From contig JAKVCE010000137.1 of NCBI GenBank assembly GCA_022447405.1, forward strand, positions 1 through 5,824: DNA of 5,824 bases, read 5' to 3'. This DNA is from Planctomycetota bacterium (GTDB taxonomy: Bacteria > Planctomycetota > UBA1135 > GCA-002686595). Numbering within the stretch: the first letter of the stretch is position 1; each line of letters begins with the position of its first letter. The position numbers were made by a program, and so were the translations under genes. Below the pieces are notes generated by a model that had not been told where the DNA came from, searched no databases, and was given only the letters and a program-made list of their open reading frames with translations. Below, piece by piece: positions 1 through 5,824 of this stretch.

Positions 1-889
1 CGCCGTCGACCGCGAGCATCGCGTCAAGGATCTTGCCCTCGTTGCCCGTGGCGCCCTTCTCGGTCTGGCCGAGCGTCGCGATGACGAAGTTCGCCTTCGG
101 CGCTTCGAAGTCCTCGCGCAGCTGTTGGATCAACCTGACGAGGTTCTCCTCGTACTTCGCGGCGTGGGCGTCCTTGTAGCGGTCCTTGTCACCCTGCCAC
201 CAGAAGAAGCCGGCGACCTCATAGCGTTTGGCGTCGGGGTAGTACTTGTTGAGGTCCTTGAGGACCTCCTTCGCCCGCGCCACGTCTCCGTCGTACTGCA
301 TCCCCGCGTACCACCCGATGGGCTTGGGCTCGGTGCCCTTGTCCCATGCGTCGGGCGACTCCTTGTAGCCCGCGTAGACCTTGCCCTCGTACTCATACTG
401 CTCGGAGCCGGGGGGCAGGAGGTCCCAGCCGAGGGAGCGGTTGCCGATGCAGCTCTTGAGCAGCATGACCGGCGCCTTGGTGGCGTGCCCCACGTGATGA
501 CCGATGCCGATCTCCGGGCCGATGTTCCCGCCCGTGATGGTCATGAACTCGTTGTTGAACTGCCGCATACCGCCGGTGCCGCTGCCCATGACGCGCACGT
601 TGCGGACGTCTTGTCGCACGGTCCAAGCTCCCTCGTCGTCGACGAGGTAGGGGTAGAGGCCCTTCTCCTTCACCGCCTGCTCAAGAGAGCCCTTGTCGCC
701 CTTGATCTTGCCGAAGCCCAGCATGTTGGACTGTCCCATGAGGATGTACACCTGCACGGGCTCGCGCATGTTCGCGGGCTTCCCATCGGGGTCCGGCAGC
801 TCCTTGGGCTGCTGCGCGCTCGCGGTGGTGGGCAAGAGCAGGAGCAGCGTGGCTGTGGCTAGGAGCGATTCCTTAAGAGTAGGGCGCAT
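1..889 (-). CDS. Secreted SASA-family (sialate O-acetylesterase-like) carbohydrate acetylesterase, partial at C-terminus
   Basis: Reading leftward from the ATG at 889-887, the frame stays open for 296 codons to the window edge, so the C-terminus is missing. Residues 1-25 form a signal peptide: Lys/Arg near the start, a leucine run, and an A-S-A cleavage site before QQ. The SGNH-hydrolase block I is GQSN at residues 52-55, with Ser54 the expected nucleophile. GPE (124-126), CIGNRSLGWD around Asn150, and WWQGDKD (230-236) match the oxyanion-hole and QG[DE] regions of the SASA/DUF303 family (PF03629, related to CE6). By family knowledge it removes O-acetyl groups from sugars outside the cytoplasm. 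The exact substrate cannot be read from sequence, and sialic acid is only the family name. The catalytic His block is not visible; I expect it in the missing 50-70 residues. It lies 37 bp downstream of the sulfatase and is probably co-transcribed with it. The family call is firm, the substrate is not. Confidence 0.9.
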   Translation of the reverse strand, partial: MRPTLKESLLATATLLLLLPTTASAQQPKELPDPDGKPANMREPVQVYILMGQSNMLGFGKIKGDKGSLEQAVKEKGLYPYLVDDEGAWTVRQDVRNVRVMGSGTGGMRQFNNEFMTITGGNIGPEIGIGHHVGHATKAPVMLLKSCIGNRSLGWDLLPPGSEQYEYEGKVYAGYKESPDAWDKGTEPKPIGWYAGMQYDGDVARAKEVLKDLNKYYPDAKRYEVAGFFWWQGDKDRYKDAHAAKYEENLVRLIQQLREDFEAPKANFVIATLGQTEKGATGNEGKILDAMLAVDG

Positions 890-896
890 GCTGTGT

Positions 897-901
897 TCCT
901 T
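897..901 (-). promoter_or_regulatory. Ribosome-binding site of the esterase gene
   Basis: The minus strand reads AAGGA here, followed by seven bases and then the ATG at 889. This is normal Shine-Dalgarno spacing. It supports that start codon and separate initiation of the esterase within the short gap after the sulfatase stop. Confidence 0.6.
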
Positions 902-926
902 AGTGGGTGTGGAGCAGGAGTCTCGC

Positions 927-2423
927 TCACTCTTGGTCCCACAGGCGGTATGGGTCTTCGAGGCGCACCATCTCTTCCAAGAGCAGCGCCTCCATCTGGG
1001 CGAGCTCGCGAGCGTAGCGTGGGTCGCCGGCGAGGTCCTTGTGGTGCTCAGCTGGTATGGAACCGGTGAGCGAGGAGACGGCCTCGTCGTGGTGTTGCGA
1101 GAGCAGCTCGGAGGGGTTCTCGGAGAGGTTGAAGAGCTGAGTCTCTCTCACCTCACCGTCGAGGCAGTCGTACTTGATGAGCTTCCAGTCGCCGCGGCGC
1201 ACAGAGCGCATGCCGGGCTTGGTCCCACCGGAGTAGGCGCCAAAGAGCACCTCGCGAACGACCTCGCGCTCGCCTCGGAGCACAGGAGCGAAGCTCTCGC
1301 CCTCTGAGCTCGCAGGCACAGGCACCTCCGCTAAGTCGCAGAGGGTGGCGAGCACGTCCAAGAGGTAGACGTTGCCCTGCGCGCGCGATCCCGGCTCGAT
1401 GCCAGGGCCTGTGACGATCATCGGCACACGCCAGGTGTGCTCGTAGAGGTTCTGCTTTCCTTGCAGGCCGTGCCGGCCGATGGCCATGCCGTGGTCTGCG
1501 GTGTAGACGACGTAGGTGTTCTCCAGCTCGCCCATCTCATCGAGCTTCTCCAAGACGCGCCCGATCTGGATGTCGATGTTCTCGTTACACGCGAACTGGC
1601 GGCCGATCTCGTTGCGGATGGTCGGCTCGTCGCGGCGCTCCATAACCCCTTGGACCCTGACCTCATCGCGGAGGCCTGGGTGGCCGTGGTGGAATGGGTG
1701 CGCGGGCAGATAGTTCTCGGGGAGGGGAGGCGAGTCGGGGTGCGCCTCCTCGGGGACGACGTCGTTGTCGGCGCCGTACTTCTCTAGGAGCTCCTCCTTC
1801 GCCCAGCGCGGATCGTGGGGGTGTGAGAAGCCGTAGTAGATGAGGAAGGGGTCCTCGTCCTCGCTCGACGCTCGCTCCTCCAGGTAGGCCAGGACCTGCT
1901 CTGCGTGCCAGGCGCTCCCGTCTGAGTCTTTCGCGCCGCGCTTCGTCGCGTCTTTGACGACCGTGAACTGCTTGTTCGCGGCGGCGTAGCTGTTCCCGAC
2001 CTTGCAGGTCCGCATCGTGTCGTAGCCGGCGCGGTTGAAGACTGCGCCCAAGGTGTGCTCCGCCAGGTCCTCCGGGCAGAGAGGGTTCTTCTTCACGCCC
2101 TTCACGCCGTTCTTCGGGAGGCGCCAGAGCGTGCGGCCGCTCATGACCATGTGCCGCGAGGGCGTGCACACAGCGCCGGACCAGGAGCCCATGTGGTAGG
2201 CGCCGTCGAGGGTCATGCCCTCCGCCGCGAGGCTGTCGATGATCGGCGTCTCTAGAGGCGAAGACGGGTCGTAGACCGAGAGGTCGAAGGGGGACTGATC
2301 GTCGACGATCACGAAGAGGATGTTCGGCGGGCCGAGGTCCTCTCGAGGCGCACCACCGGGGAGCGCGCAGGCGAAGAGGGAGGCGACGGCGAAGAGGGCG
2401 GGCGCTGTGTTCCGAATCGTCAT
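927..2423 (-). CDS. Sulfatase (arylsulfatase A / S1 family), exported, possibly a lipoprotein
   Basis: This 498-residue protein has the typical length of an S1 sulfatase. Such enzymes hydrolyse sulfate esters, usually on polysaccharides in planctomycetes. Visible hallmarks in order: NILFVIVDD with metal-binding Asp41-Asp42; CTPSR at 86-90, whose Cys86 should become formylglycine (C-x-P-x-R); Lys141 in GYDTMRTCK; SHPHDPR with His201 and His203 near the expected substrate pocket; TADHG with Asp310-His311 as further metal ligands; and Lys323 in GKQN. The N-terminus has a hydrophobic stretch ending LFAC (Cys19), a plausible but imperfect lipobox, so lipidation is possible and plain Sec secretion is the alternative. 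Activity needs a formylglycine-generating enzyme, which is not encoded here. The start is supported by AGGAG four bases upstream. It is the first gene of a likely two-gene unit with the esterase. The exact S1 subfamily and substrate are not determined. Confidence 0.95.
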   Translation of the reverse strand: MTIRNTAPALFAVASLFACALPGGAPREDLGPPNILFVIVDDQSPFDLSVYDPSSPLETPIIDSLAAEGMTLDGAYHMGSWSGAVCTPSRHMVMSGRTLWRLPKNGVKGVKKNPLCPEDLAEHTLGAVFNRAGYDTMRTCKVGNSYAAANKQFTVVKDATKRGAKDSDGSAWHAEQVLAYLEERASSEDEDPFLIYYGFSHPHDPRWAKEELLEKYGADNDVVPEEAHPDSPPLPENYLPAHPFHHGHPGLRDEVRVQGVMERRDEPTIRNEIGRQFACNENIDIQIGRVLEKLDEMGELENTYVVYTADHGMAIGRHGLQGKQNLYEHTWRVPMIVTGPGIEPGSRAQGNVYLLDVLATLCDLAEVPVPASSEGESFAPVLRGEREVVREVLFGAYSGGTKPGMRSVRRGDWKLIKYDCLDGEVRETQLFNLSENPSELLSQHHDEAVSSLTGSIPAEHHKDLAGDPRYARELAQMEALLLEEMVRLEDPYRLWDQE

Positions 2424-2517
2424 TTGTCTCCTGCCGCTTTGGCCTGAGAGAGGATAGCCGATCTTCCTCTGCGCCCACCCAACGGGCGAGAGCCGTGATC
2501 TGGGATATGCTCAAGGA
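2424..2517. promoter_or_regulatory. Divergent intergenic region between sulfatase and membrane-protein genes
   Basis: These 94 bases separate two genes that point away from each other, so promoters for both should lie here or partly inside the neighbouring coding ends. I see no convincing -35/-10 pair, inverted repeat operator or riboswitch-like structure on either strand. The assignment rests on gene arrangement alone. Confidence 0.35.
2428..2432 (-). promoter_or_regulatory. Ribosome-binding site of the sulfatase gene
   Basis: The minus strand reads AGGAG, then ACAA, then the ATG at 2423-2421. The match is strong but the spacing is slightly short. It fixes the sulfatase start used here. Confidence 0.65.
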
Positions 2518-2521
2518 GTGA
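2507..2521 (+). other. Possible four-codon leader ORF (MLKE) overlapping the GTG start
   Basis: ATG CTC AAG GAG TGA reads from 2507. Its TGA (2519-2521) overlaps the GTG start of the membrane-protein gene (2518-2520) as GTGA, and its AAG-GAG codons are the only Shine-Dalgarno-like sequence near that start. This could be a translation-coupling leader, or chance in a short stretch. No clear ribosome-binding site precedes its own ATG. Confidence 0.2.
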
Positions 2522-2952
2522 GCGGCTCCAATCTCATCCTCTCTGCCCAGCGAAGCGCGAGGGCGTCGAAGAGTCTCTACGGTCTCAGGCGACTCCTCCT
2601 CCTGTTCGGGGTCGGCTATCCAGCCCTGCTCGTCGGCTCGGTCTACACCACTTGGCTCGTCGCTTGGGCATGGCTCGGACACATGCCCCGACCGGGCCTA
2701 GATGATCCCAAGTACATCGGGCTCCTTGTCGACATCCCTTACTGGGTGACAGGGCTCTTCCTCATGGGGATGCCCGGGGGGTTCCTGCTCAGCGTCGTCG
2801 CGGTCCCCGTCCTGGTGGCGCGCCAGGCTGCGCCGGGCGCGCGCCTCACCCCAGGCTTCTTCGCGTTCTCCGCGCTCTTCTTCCTCTGGGTTATGGCGCT
2901 CTGGTTCCTGCGCGCCGACCCCTGGGAGGTCAGCCTCTGGTTCTTCGACTAG
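2518..2952 (+). CDS. Small integral membrane protein of unknown function
   Basis: The 144-codon frame starts at GTG and ends at TAG. I do not recognise a named family. Hydrophobicity suggests three transmembrane segments, at about residues 26-53, 76-101 and 112-130, with a basic N-terminus (RSARASK, LRR) that would favour a cytoplasmic N-terminal end. The first loop contains LGHMPRPGLDDPK, and the second helix contains a glycine/proline-rich GMPGG turn. The last residues WFFD are aromatic. Codon third positions are strongly G/C, as expected for a real gene here, and no competing minus-strand gene covers the interval. No other in-frame ATG, GTG or TTG lies between the upstream TAG (2455-2457) and this GTG, so the start is the only standard choice. 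However, the Shine-Dalgarno-like AAGGAG runs directly into it. The gene is divergent from the sulfatase and convergent with the large secreted protein, so it is probably transcribed alone. Confidence 0.72.
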   Translation: MSGSNLILSAQRSARASKSLYGLRRLLLLFGVGYPALLVGSVYTTWLVAWAWLGHMPRPGLDDPKYIGLLVDIPYWVTGLFLMGMPGGFLLSVVAVPVLVARQAAPGARLTPGFFAFSALFFLWVMALWFLRADPWEVSLWFFD

Positions 2953-2955
2953 CTG

Positions 2956-2969
2956 CGCGCCTCAGCGCG
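2956..2969. terminator. Short GC hairpin between convergent genes, weak terminator candidate
   Basis: CGCGC, the loop CTCA, then GCGCG gives a perfect five-base-pair GC stem. It lies just after the membrane-protein stop and overlaps the last codons of the large minus-strand gene. There is no T-tract on either side, so it is not a classical intrinsic terminator, and GC-rich DNA produces such stems often. Confidence 0.2.
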
Positions 2970-5781
2970 GGTTGTCGAAGCGAGCGGTCTGGCGATAGAA
3001 GCCCGTGACGATGGAGGCGTAGAGCTCCTTCGGCTGGTCTGGGCTGGGAGTGAACTCGATGGTATAGGTCCCAGCCTCCTGCTCCTCGTCCACTGGCCGG
3101 TCCAGGATGATGCCGCCCCACTGGTAGATCGTGACTTGGACGTTGCCGTCTTCGGGGACGGTGTAGGTGACGGACACGCGCTCGCCAGCCGGGTGGGTCG
3201 TGATCGCGCACAGGGAGTTGTCGAAGTCGGGCGGGATGGGGCCAGAGTCATCCGACTGCGAGTTCAGCTGCCCGCCGATGGAGTACTTGTAGATCCGCAT
3301 CCCGATGCCATAGATCACCGTGTCGCTGACCTTGATGAACTTGTTACAGCGGTCGCCATAGAGCGGGTCGATCTGGATCGAGGTCCAGTTCGCGCCGCCG
3401 TCGAAGGTCTGGTAGGTGTCGGGCTCGTTCCCTCCGATGAAGCCGATCTGCTCGTTCAGGAAGCCGATCCCGTTCGCCTCGAAGTTGTCAGCGAACACCC
3501 GGTCCGTCCACGTCTCGCCGCCGTCATAGGTCTGGATCCACTTGTTGCCGTCCGGCCCGTACGCCGCCACGCCATACCCGAAGGTGTCCGAGGCGAAGCC
3601 GATCTTCCAGTAGTGGTAGGCGTCGTTGCTGATCACCGTCGTCCAGGTCGCGCCGCCGTCCGTGGTGTGGAGCAGTTGCGCGGCGTCTGCGCCGCCGGGG
3701 GCGCTGACATGAGCCGTGATGTAGCCCTCGTCGGCGTTGAAGAAGTGAGTATCGACGAAGGCGTCGTAGGGGATGTTCAGGTCTGTGGAGGTCCAGGACG
3801 CGCCGGCGTCCCTCGAATAGATGAAGTAGGCGCCGCCGGCGTATCGCCCGGCTCCGTAGATGGTGTCGGGCGCGATCCACTCGAGGCCGCAGATGCCGTC
3901 CGGCGTCGGCCCGGAGATGTTCGTGACGACGTCCCAGGTCAGCCCGCCGTCTGTCGTCTCGTAGAGGATGTTCGGGTCCGAGACGGTGCCCGTCCATCCG
4001 CCGACGCCGAGGTTGGCGACCCAGCCGCGCTGGTGGTCAGCGAAGACGATGGTGCGGAAGGAGGTGGCCGGCTGGTGCAGGACCCTCGTCCAGTTGTCAC
4101 CGCCGTCGGTCGTCTTCCAGATCTCGCCGCTGATGTTGCAGATCCAGCCGGTCTCCTCGTCGACGAAGTACATGTCGTCGTGGTGGTAGTAGGGGGCGAG
4201 GGGGGAGTTCGGGAGGATCTCCCACTGTCCCTCAGGGTGCTTCCGGACCTCGACGTCGTCGATGTACCAGCCCGCGAAGGTGGCGCCGCCCGAGAGTCCG
4301 GAGATGCTGACCGCGTCGAAGTCGACCTCGTCCCCGCCGTTGGCGAGGAGGCGAAGCTCCAGCGCTTGCCCAAGCTGTGCGGGGGAGGGGCCAGAGTCGT
4401 AGGTCATGCTCACCGGCGCCCACTGTCCCGCAGTGGGTGAGGTGCCGATATAGGATTGGAGCAGCACGCCGCCAGCGAGGAGCTCGATGCGGAAGGGGCC
4501 GCCGGAGCTGCCGGGGTTGAAGAAGGGGTTCCCCACGTGTGCGCTCACGACGTACTGGTTGTTCGCCTCCAAGACCGCGCCTGGGATGAGCTGTGAGAGG
4601 CCGCCGCCGGACGATGTCCCTGAGGCGCCGCCGACCCAGCCGATGTTCAGGCCCTCAAAGGCTGCGCCGCCGGGGAAGCCGCTGCCGGAGTCGGGGTTCC
4701 AGATCCCGCCCGAGCTGTTGATCGAGCTCCAGCCGGGGCCCCCGGTCGTGTTCCAACTCCCGTTGGACAAGACGGGGAGCTCGAAGCCGCCGTTCACCAG
4801 GCCGGCTGAGTCCGCCGCGTCCGTCTGCATCCTGAACTCGATGATGACCTCTTGGCCGTAGGCCGCGTCAGGGAGGGTCACGGCGTAGCTGTCCCAGCTG
4901 GTGGCTCCGGTGGACTCCACCTCGGGCTCGATGACCGCGAGCAGGCTCAGGTCCTGCGCCGAGAGGACGCGGAGCGAGCCGAAGTCCTGGTCGCTGCCGC
5001 TGGCCTCGATGTCCTTGAACTCCTTGAAGGAGAGGGTCGCGGCCGTGACGCCGCCGAGGTTGATCGCGGGGGTGCGGAGCCAGATGTCCGTGTCGGGCCC
5101 GTAGGTCGAGTCGATGTTAGTGCCCACGCAGTTCGCGGGGCTGAAGGCCGCGCTCGGTCCCACGTTGGTGGGGGCGCCGAGCTCCCAGGCGGTGCTGCCC
5201 GAGTCGGCGGGGGTGTTCGCTCCGGTCGTCCAGCCTGACGGGAGGCCGGGGCCGGCGGCGTCATCAAAGCTCTCTAGGAAGAGGACGGAGATGTCGCCCG
5301 CGCAGACTTGAACTTGCAAGGCGTTGCTGAGGTTGAAGTTGGAGCCGCCGCCAGCGGGGTCGCGATACCAGCCCTGGCAGTTCCAGGTGTCGCCCGCTGT
5401 CCATGCTCCTGTGCCTTGTGGGTTGCCGCCAGCGGGGGGTTGGCTGAAGTCGACCTTCATGGTCACGGCGCCGATGCTGTCGATCTGCAGGACGGGGAAG
5501 CGGAAGGTCCCGACGCCGCCTGCGCCGACGCAGCGCAGGCCGTTCCCGAAGGGGAGGGAGAGCTGTGCGGCCCCGTAGTAGAAGACCATGAACTGATTGG
5601 CCGGGGCTCCGGTCATCCTCAGGTGGAAGTCGTCCGCTTCGACGCTGGGCGTCCCTGACCAGGAGATGAGCGCGCCGCTGCCGACAGAGTTCGACGAGGT
5701 TGAGCAGTATTCGATCGGGTCCGGGCACTGCGCGGAGGCGCTGTTCGTGCTGAGGGCGAGGGCGGCGATGATTCGCTGCAT
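2962..5781 (-). CDS. Large secreted mosaic protein with Ycf48/BNR-like beta-propeller and interrupted jelly-roll domain
   Basis: This 939-residue protein is complete. Residues 1-17 form a short signal peptide ending A-S-A. Residues about 24-160 match a domain I recall from planctomycete secreted proteins (YCSTSSNSVGSGA, RCVG, WYRDPAGGG, FNLSNALQVQVC), with Cys26, 84, 135 and 160 that could pair. Residues about 168-326 plus 500-514 look like a MAM/immune-inhibitor-A-like jelly roll ending in GWYIDDVEV, with a second domain inserted at about 327-499. Residues about 520-835 form a seven-bladed propeller of Ycf48/BNR type with six clear Asp boxes. Residues about 860-936 resemble FlgD-type Ig domains (VTYTVPEDGNVQVTIY...GTYTIEF). 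No hydrolase active site is visible. Its role is therefore inferred only as extracellular binding or structural. The ATG at 5781 is the only standard start after the in-frame TAA at 5811-5809. It has an A-rich leader and no strong Shine-Dalgarno sequence. The gene converges on the membrane-protein gene with 9 bp between stop codons. Confidence 0.9.
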   Translation of the reverse strand: MQRIIAALALSTNSASAQCPDPIEYCSTSSNSVGSGALISWSGTPSVEADDFHLRMTGAPANQFMVFYYGAAQLSLPFGNGLRCVGAGGVGTFRFPVLQIDSIGAVTMKVDFSQPPAGGNPQGTGAWTAGDTWNCQGWYRDPAGGGSNFNLSNALQVQVCAGDISVLFLESFDDAAGPGLPSGWTTGANTPADSGSTAWELGAPTNVGPSAAFSPANCVGTNIDSTYGPDTDIWLRTPAINLGGVTAATLSFKEFKDIEASGSDQDFGSLRVLSAQDLSLLAVIEPEVESTGATSWDSYAVTLPDAAYGQEVIIEFRMQTDAADSAGLVNGGFELPVLSNGSWNTTGGPGWSSINSSGGIWNPDSGSGFPGGAAFEGLNIGWVGGASGTSSGGGLSQLIPGAVLEANNQYVVSAHVGNPFFNPGSSGGPFRIELLAGGVLLQSYIGTSPTAGQWAPVSMTYDSGPSPAQLGQALELRLLANGGDEVDFDAVSISGLSGGATFAGWYIDDVEVRKHPEGQWEILPNSPLAPYYHHDDMYFVDEETGWICNISGEIWKTTDGGDNWTRVLHQPATSFRTIVFADHQRGWVANLGVGGWTGTVSDPNILYETTDGGLTWDVVTNISGPTPDGICGLEWIAPDTIYGAGRYAGGAYFIYSRDAGASWTSTDLNIPYDAFVDTHFFNADEGYITAHVSAPGGADAAQLLHTTDGGATWTTVISNDAYHYWKIGFASDTFGYGVAAYGPDGNKWIQTYDGGETWTDRVFADNFEANGIGFLNEQIGFIGGNEPDTYQTFDGGANWTSIQIDPLYGDRCNKFIKVSDTVIYGIGMRIYKYSIGGQLNSQSDDSGPIPPDFDNSLCAITTHPAGERVSVTYTVPEDGNVQVTIYQWGGIILDRPVDEEQEAGTYTIEFTPSPDQPKELYASIVTGFYRQTARFDNPR
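3277..4224 (-). repeat. Seven-bladed propeller region with six Asp-box repeats inside the large protein
   Basis: Within residues about 520-835 the pattern [ST]-x-D-[GA]-G-x-x-W occurs six times, with the Asp at residues 559, 611, 658, 708, 753 and 794. Each is preceded by a Ycf48-like strand: YFVDEETGW, VFADHQRGW, EWIAPDTIYG, FFNADEGY, GFASDTFGY, GFLNEQIGF. A seventh copy (FIKVSDTVIYG, then MRIYKYS) lacks the Asp box and probably closes the ring. Ycf48/Hcf136 proteins are seven-bladed propellers of similar length, which supports the blade count. In that family and in BNR proteins the fold binds partners. The sialidase catalytic residues are not recognisable here. Confidence 0.8.
4285..4803 (-). 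other. Inserted jelly-roll/CBM-like domain splitting the MAM-like domain
   Basis: Residues about 327-499 begin LVNGGFELP and end DFDAVSISG. Between these are GW, WNPDSG, FPGG, GLNIGW, LEANNQYVVSAHVG and IELLAGG, features of DUF642/CBM-like 'NGGFE' domains with a galactose-binding-like fold. The domain sits between IEFRMQTDAADSA and TFAGWYIDDVEV, two pieces that read as adjacent strands of one ordinary MAM-like domain. The boundaries are estimated by eye to within about five residues. A ligand such as a carbohydrate is possible but not shown. Confidence 0.6.
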
Positions 5782-5824
5782 TTTTTTCTTCTGCGCGCGG
5801 GAGGCAAATTAGGATTTTGTTTTT
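5782..5824 (-). promoter_or_regulatory. AT-rich leader of the large secreted protein gene
   Basis: Most of this strip is AT-rich, with a GC patch at about 5791-5803. On the minus strand it ends in GAAGAAAAAA directly before the ATG, and an in-frame TAA lies at 5811-5809. It should hold the 5' leader and perhaps part of the promoter. The window ends before a promoter could be judged. The Shine-Dalgarno match (GAAG) is weak. Confidence 0.35.

Noticed and set aside
125..862. A 245-codon plus-strand open frame opposite the esterase
   Set aside because: It is repetitive Val/Leu/Ala/Asp composition typical of an antisense shadow, while the minus strand encodes an unmistakable SASA esterase with GQSN and WWQGD motifs.
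1663..2682. A 339-codon open frame on the minus strand overlapping the sulfatase N-terminal half
   Set aside because: It is rich in Arg, Pro, Gly and Ala with no domain or motif, and lies in another frame of a sulfatase with intact catalytic motifs. It is a by-product of high GC content.
2974..3204. Type IX secretion C-terminal sorting domain on the large protein
   Set aside because: The tail resembles FlgD-Ig and sorting-type beta domains, but the ending QTARFDNPR is not a convincing sorting signal and no secretion genes are visible, so export by that route is not claimed.
3277..4224. Sialidase, because of the repeated Asp boxes
   Set aside because: Asp boxes occur in many propellers. The arginine-triad, FRIP-type and Tyr/Glu catalytic elements are not recognisable, and the strand pattern fits Ycf48-like proteins better.
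3136..4440. A 434-codon plus-strand open frame opposite the large secreted protein
   Set aside because: The product is a low-complexity Val/Asp/Arg/Gly sequence with no recognisable fold, antisense to a frame with clear Asp-box repeats and strand patterns.
5779..5824. Rho-independent terminator suggested by the T-runs at the right end (plus strand)
   Set aside because: No GC-rich stem precedes the T-runs in the right orientation, and the region is the 5' leader of the minus-strand gene.
1..5824. CRISPR array, tRNA/rRNA, transposase, phage or defence genes
   Set aside because: I found no regularly spaced repeats, terminal inverted repeats, integrase/transposase motifs or RNA-gene signatures on either strand.

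Overview
The window is GC-rich DNA, apart from an AT-rich strip at the right end. It holds four protein-coding genes: three on the minus strand and one on the plus strand. The protein families suggest a heterotrophic, polysaccharide-degrading bacterium, most likely a planctomycete or a close PVC-type relative. Three things point that way: a secreted S1-type sulfatase, a SASA-type acetylesterase with the GNRSLGWD and WWQGD sequences I associate with planctomycete proteins, and a cysteine-bearing N-terminal domain (a WYRDP...GFNLS-like region) that I recall from large planctomycete secreted proteins. The taxonomic call rests on memory of these families, not on a search.

Layout, left to right. 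Positions 1-889 (minus) hold a secreted SGNH/SASA carbohydrate acetylesterase whose C-terminus runs off the left edge. Positions 927-2423 (minus) hold a sulfatase with the formylglycine motif CTPSR and a possible lipoprotein signal. It lies 37 bp upstream of the esterase in the same orientation, each gene has its own ribosome-binding site, and the two probably form an operon. Positions 2424-2517 are a short divergent intergenic region. Positions 2518-2952 (plus) encode a small membrane protein of unknown function, starting at a GTG fused to a Shine-Dalgarno-like sequence. It ends 9 bp from the stop codon of the convergent gene at 2962-5781 (minus). That gene encodes a 939-residue secreted mosaic protein: signal peptide, planctomycete-type domain, a MAM/jelly-roll-like domain interrupted by a second jelly-roll-like domain, a seven-bladed Ycf48/BNR-like propeller with six clear Asp boxes, and a FlgD-like C-terminal beta domain.

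Together the sulfatase and esterase look like a two-enzyme unit that strips sulfate and acetyl groups from a decorated polysaccharide outside the cytoplasm. The large mosaic protein is probably exported and could bind surfaces, glycans or proteins, but nothing in the sequence links it functionally to the two enzymes. I see no RNA genes, CRISPR arrays, insertion sequences or phage genes. I find no convincing undescribed multi-gene system. The most unusual element is the domain-within-domain arrangement of the large protein.
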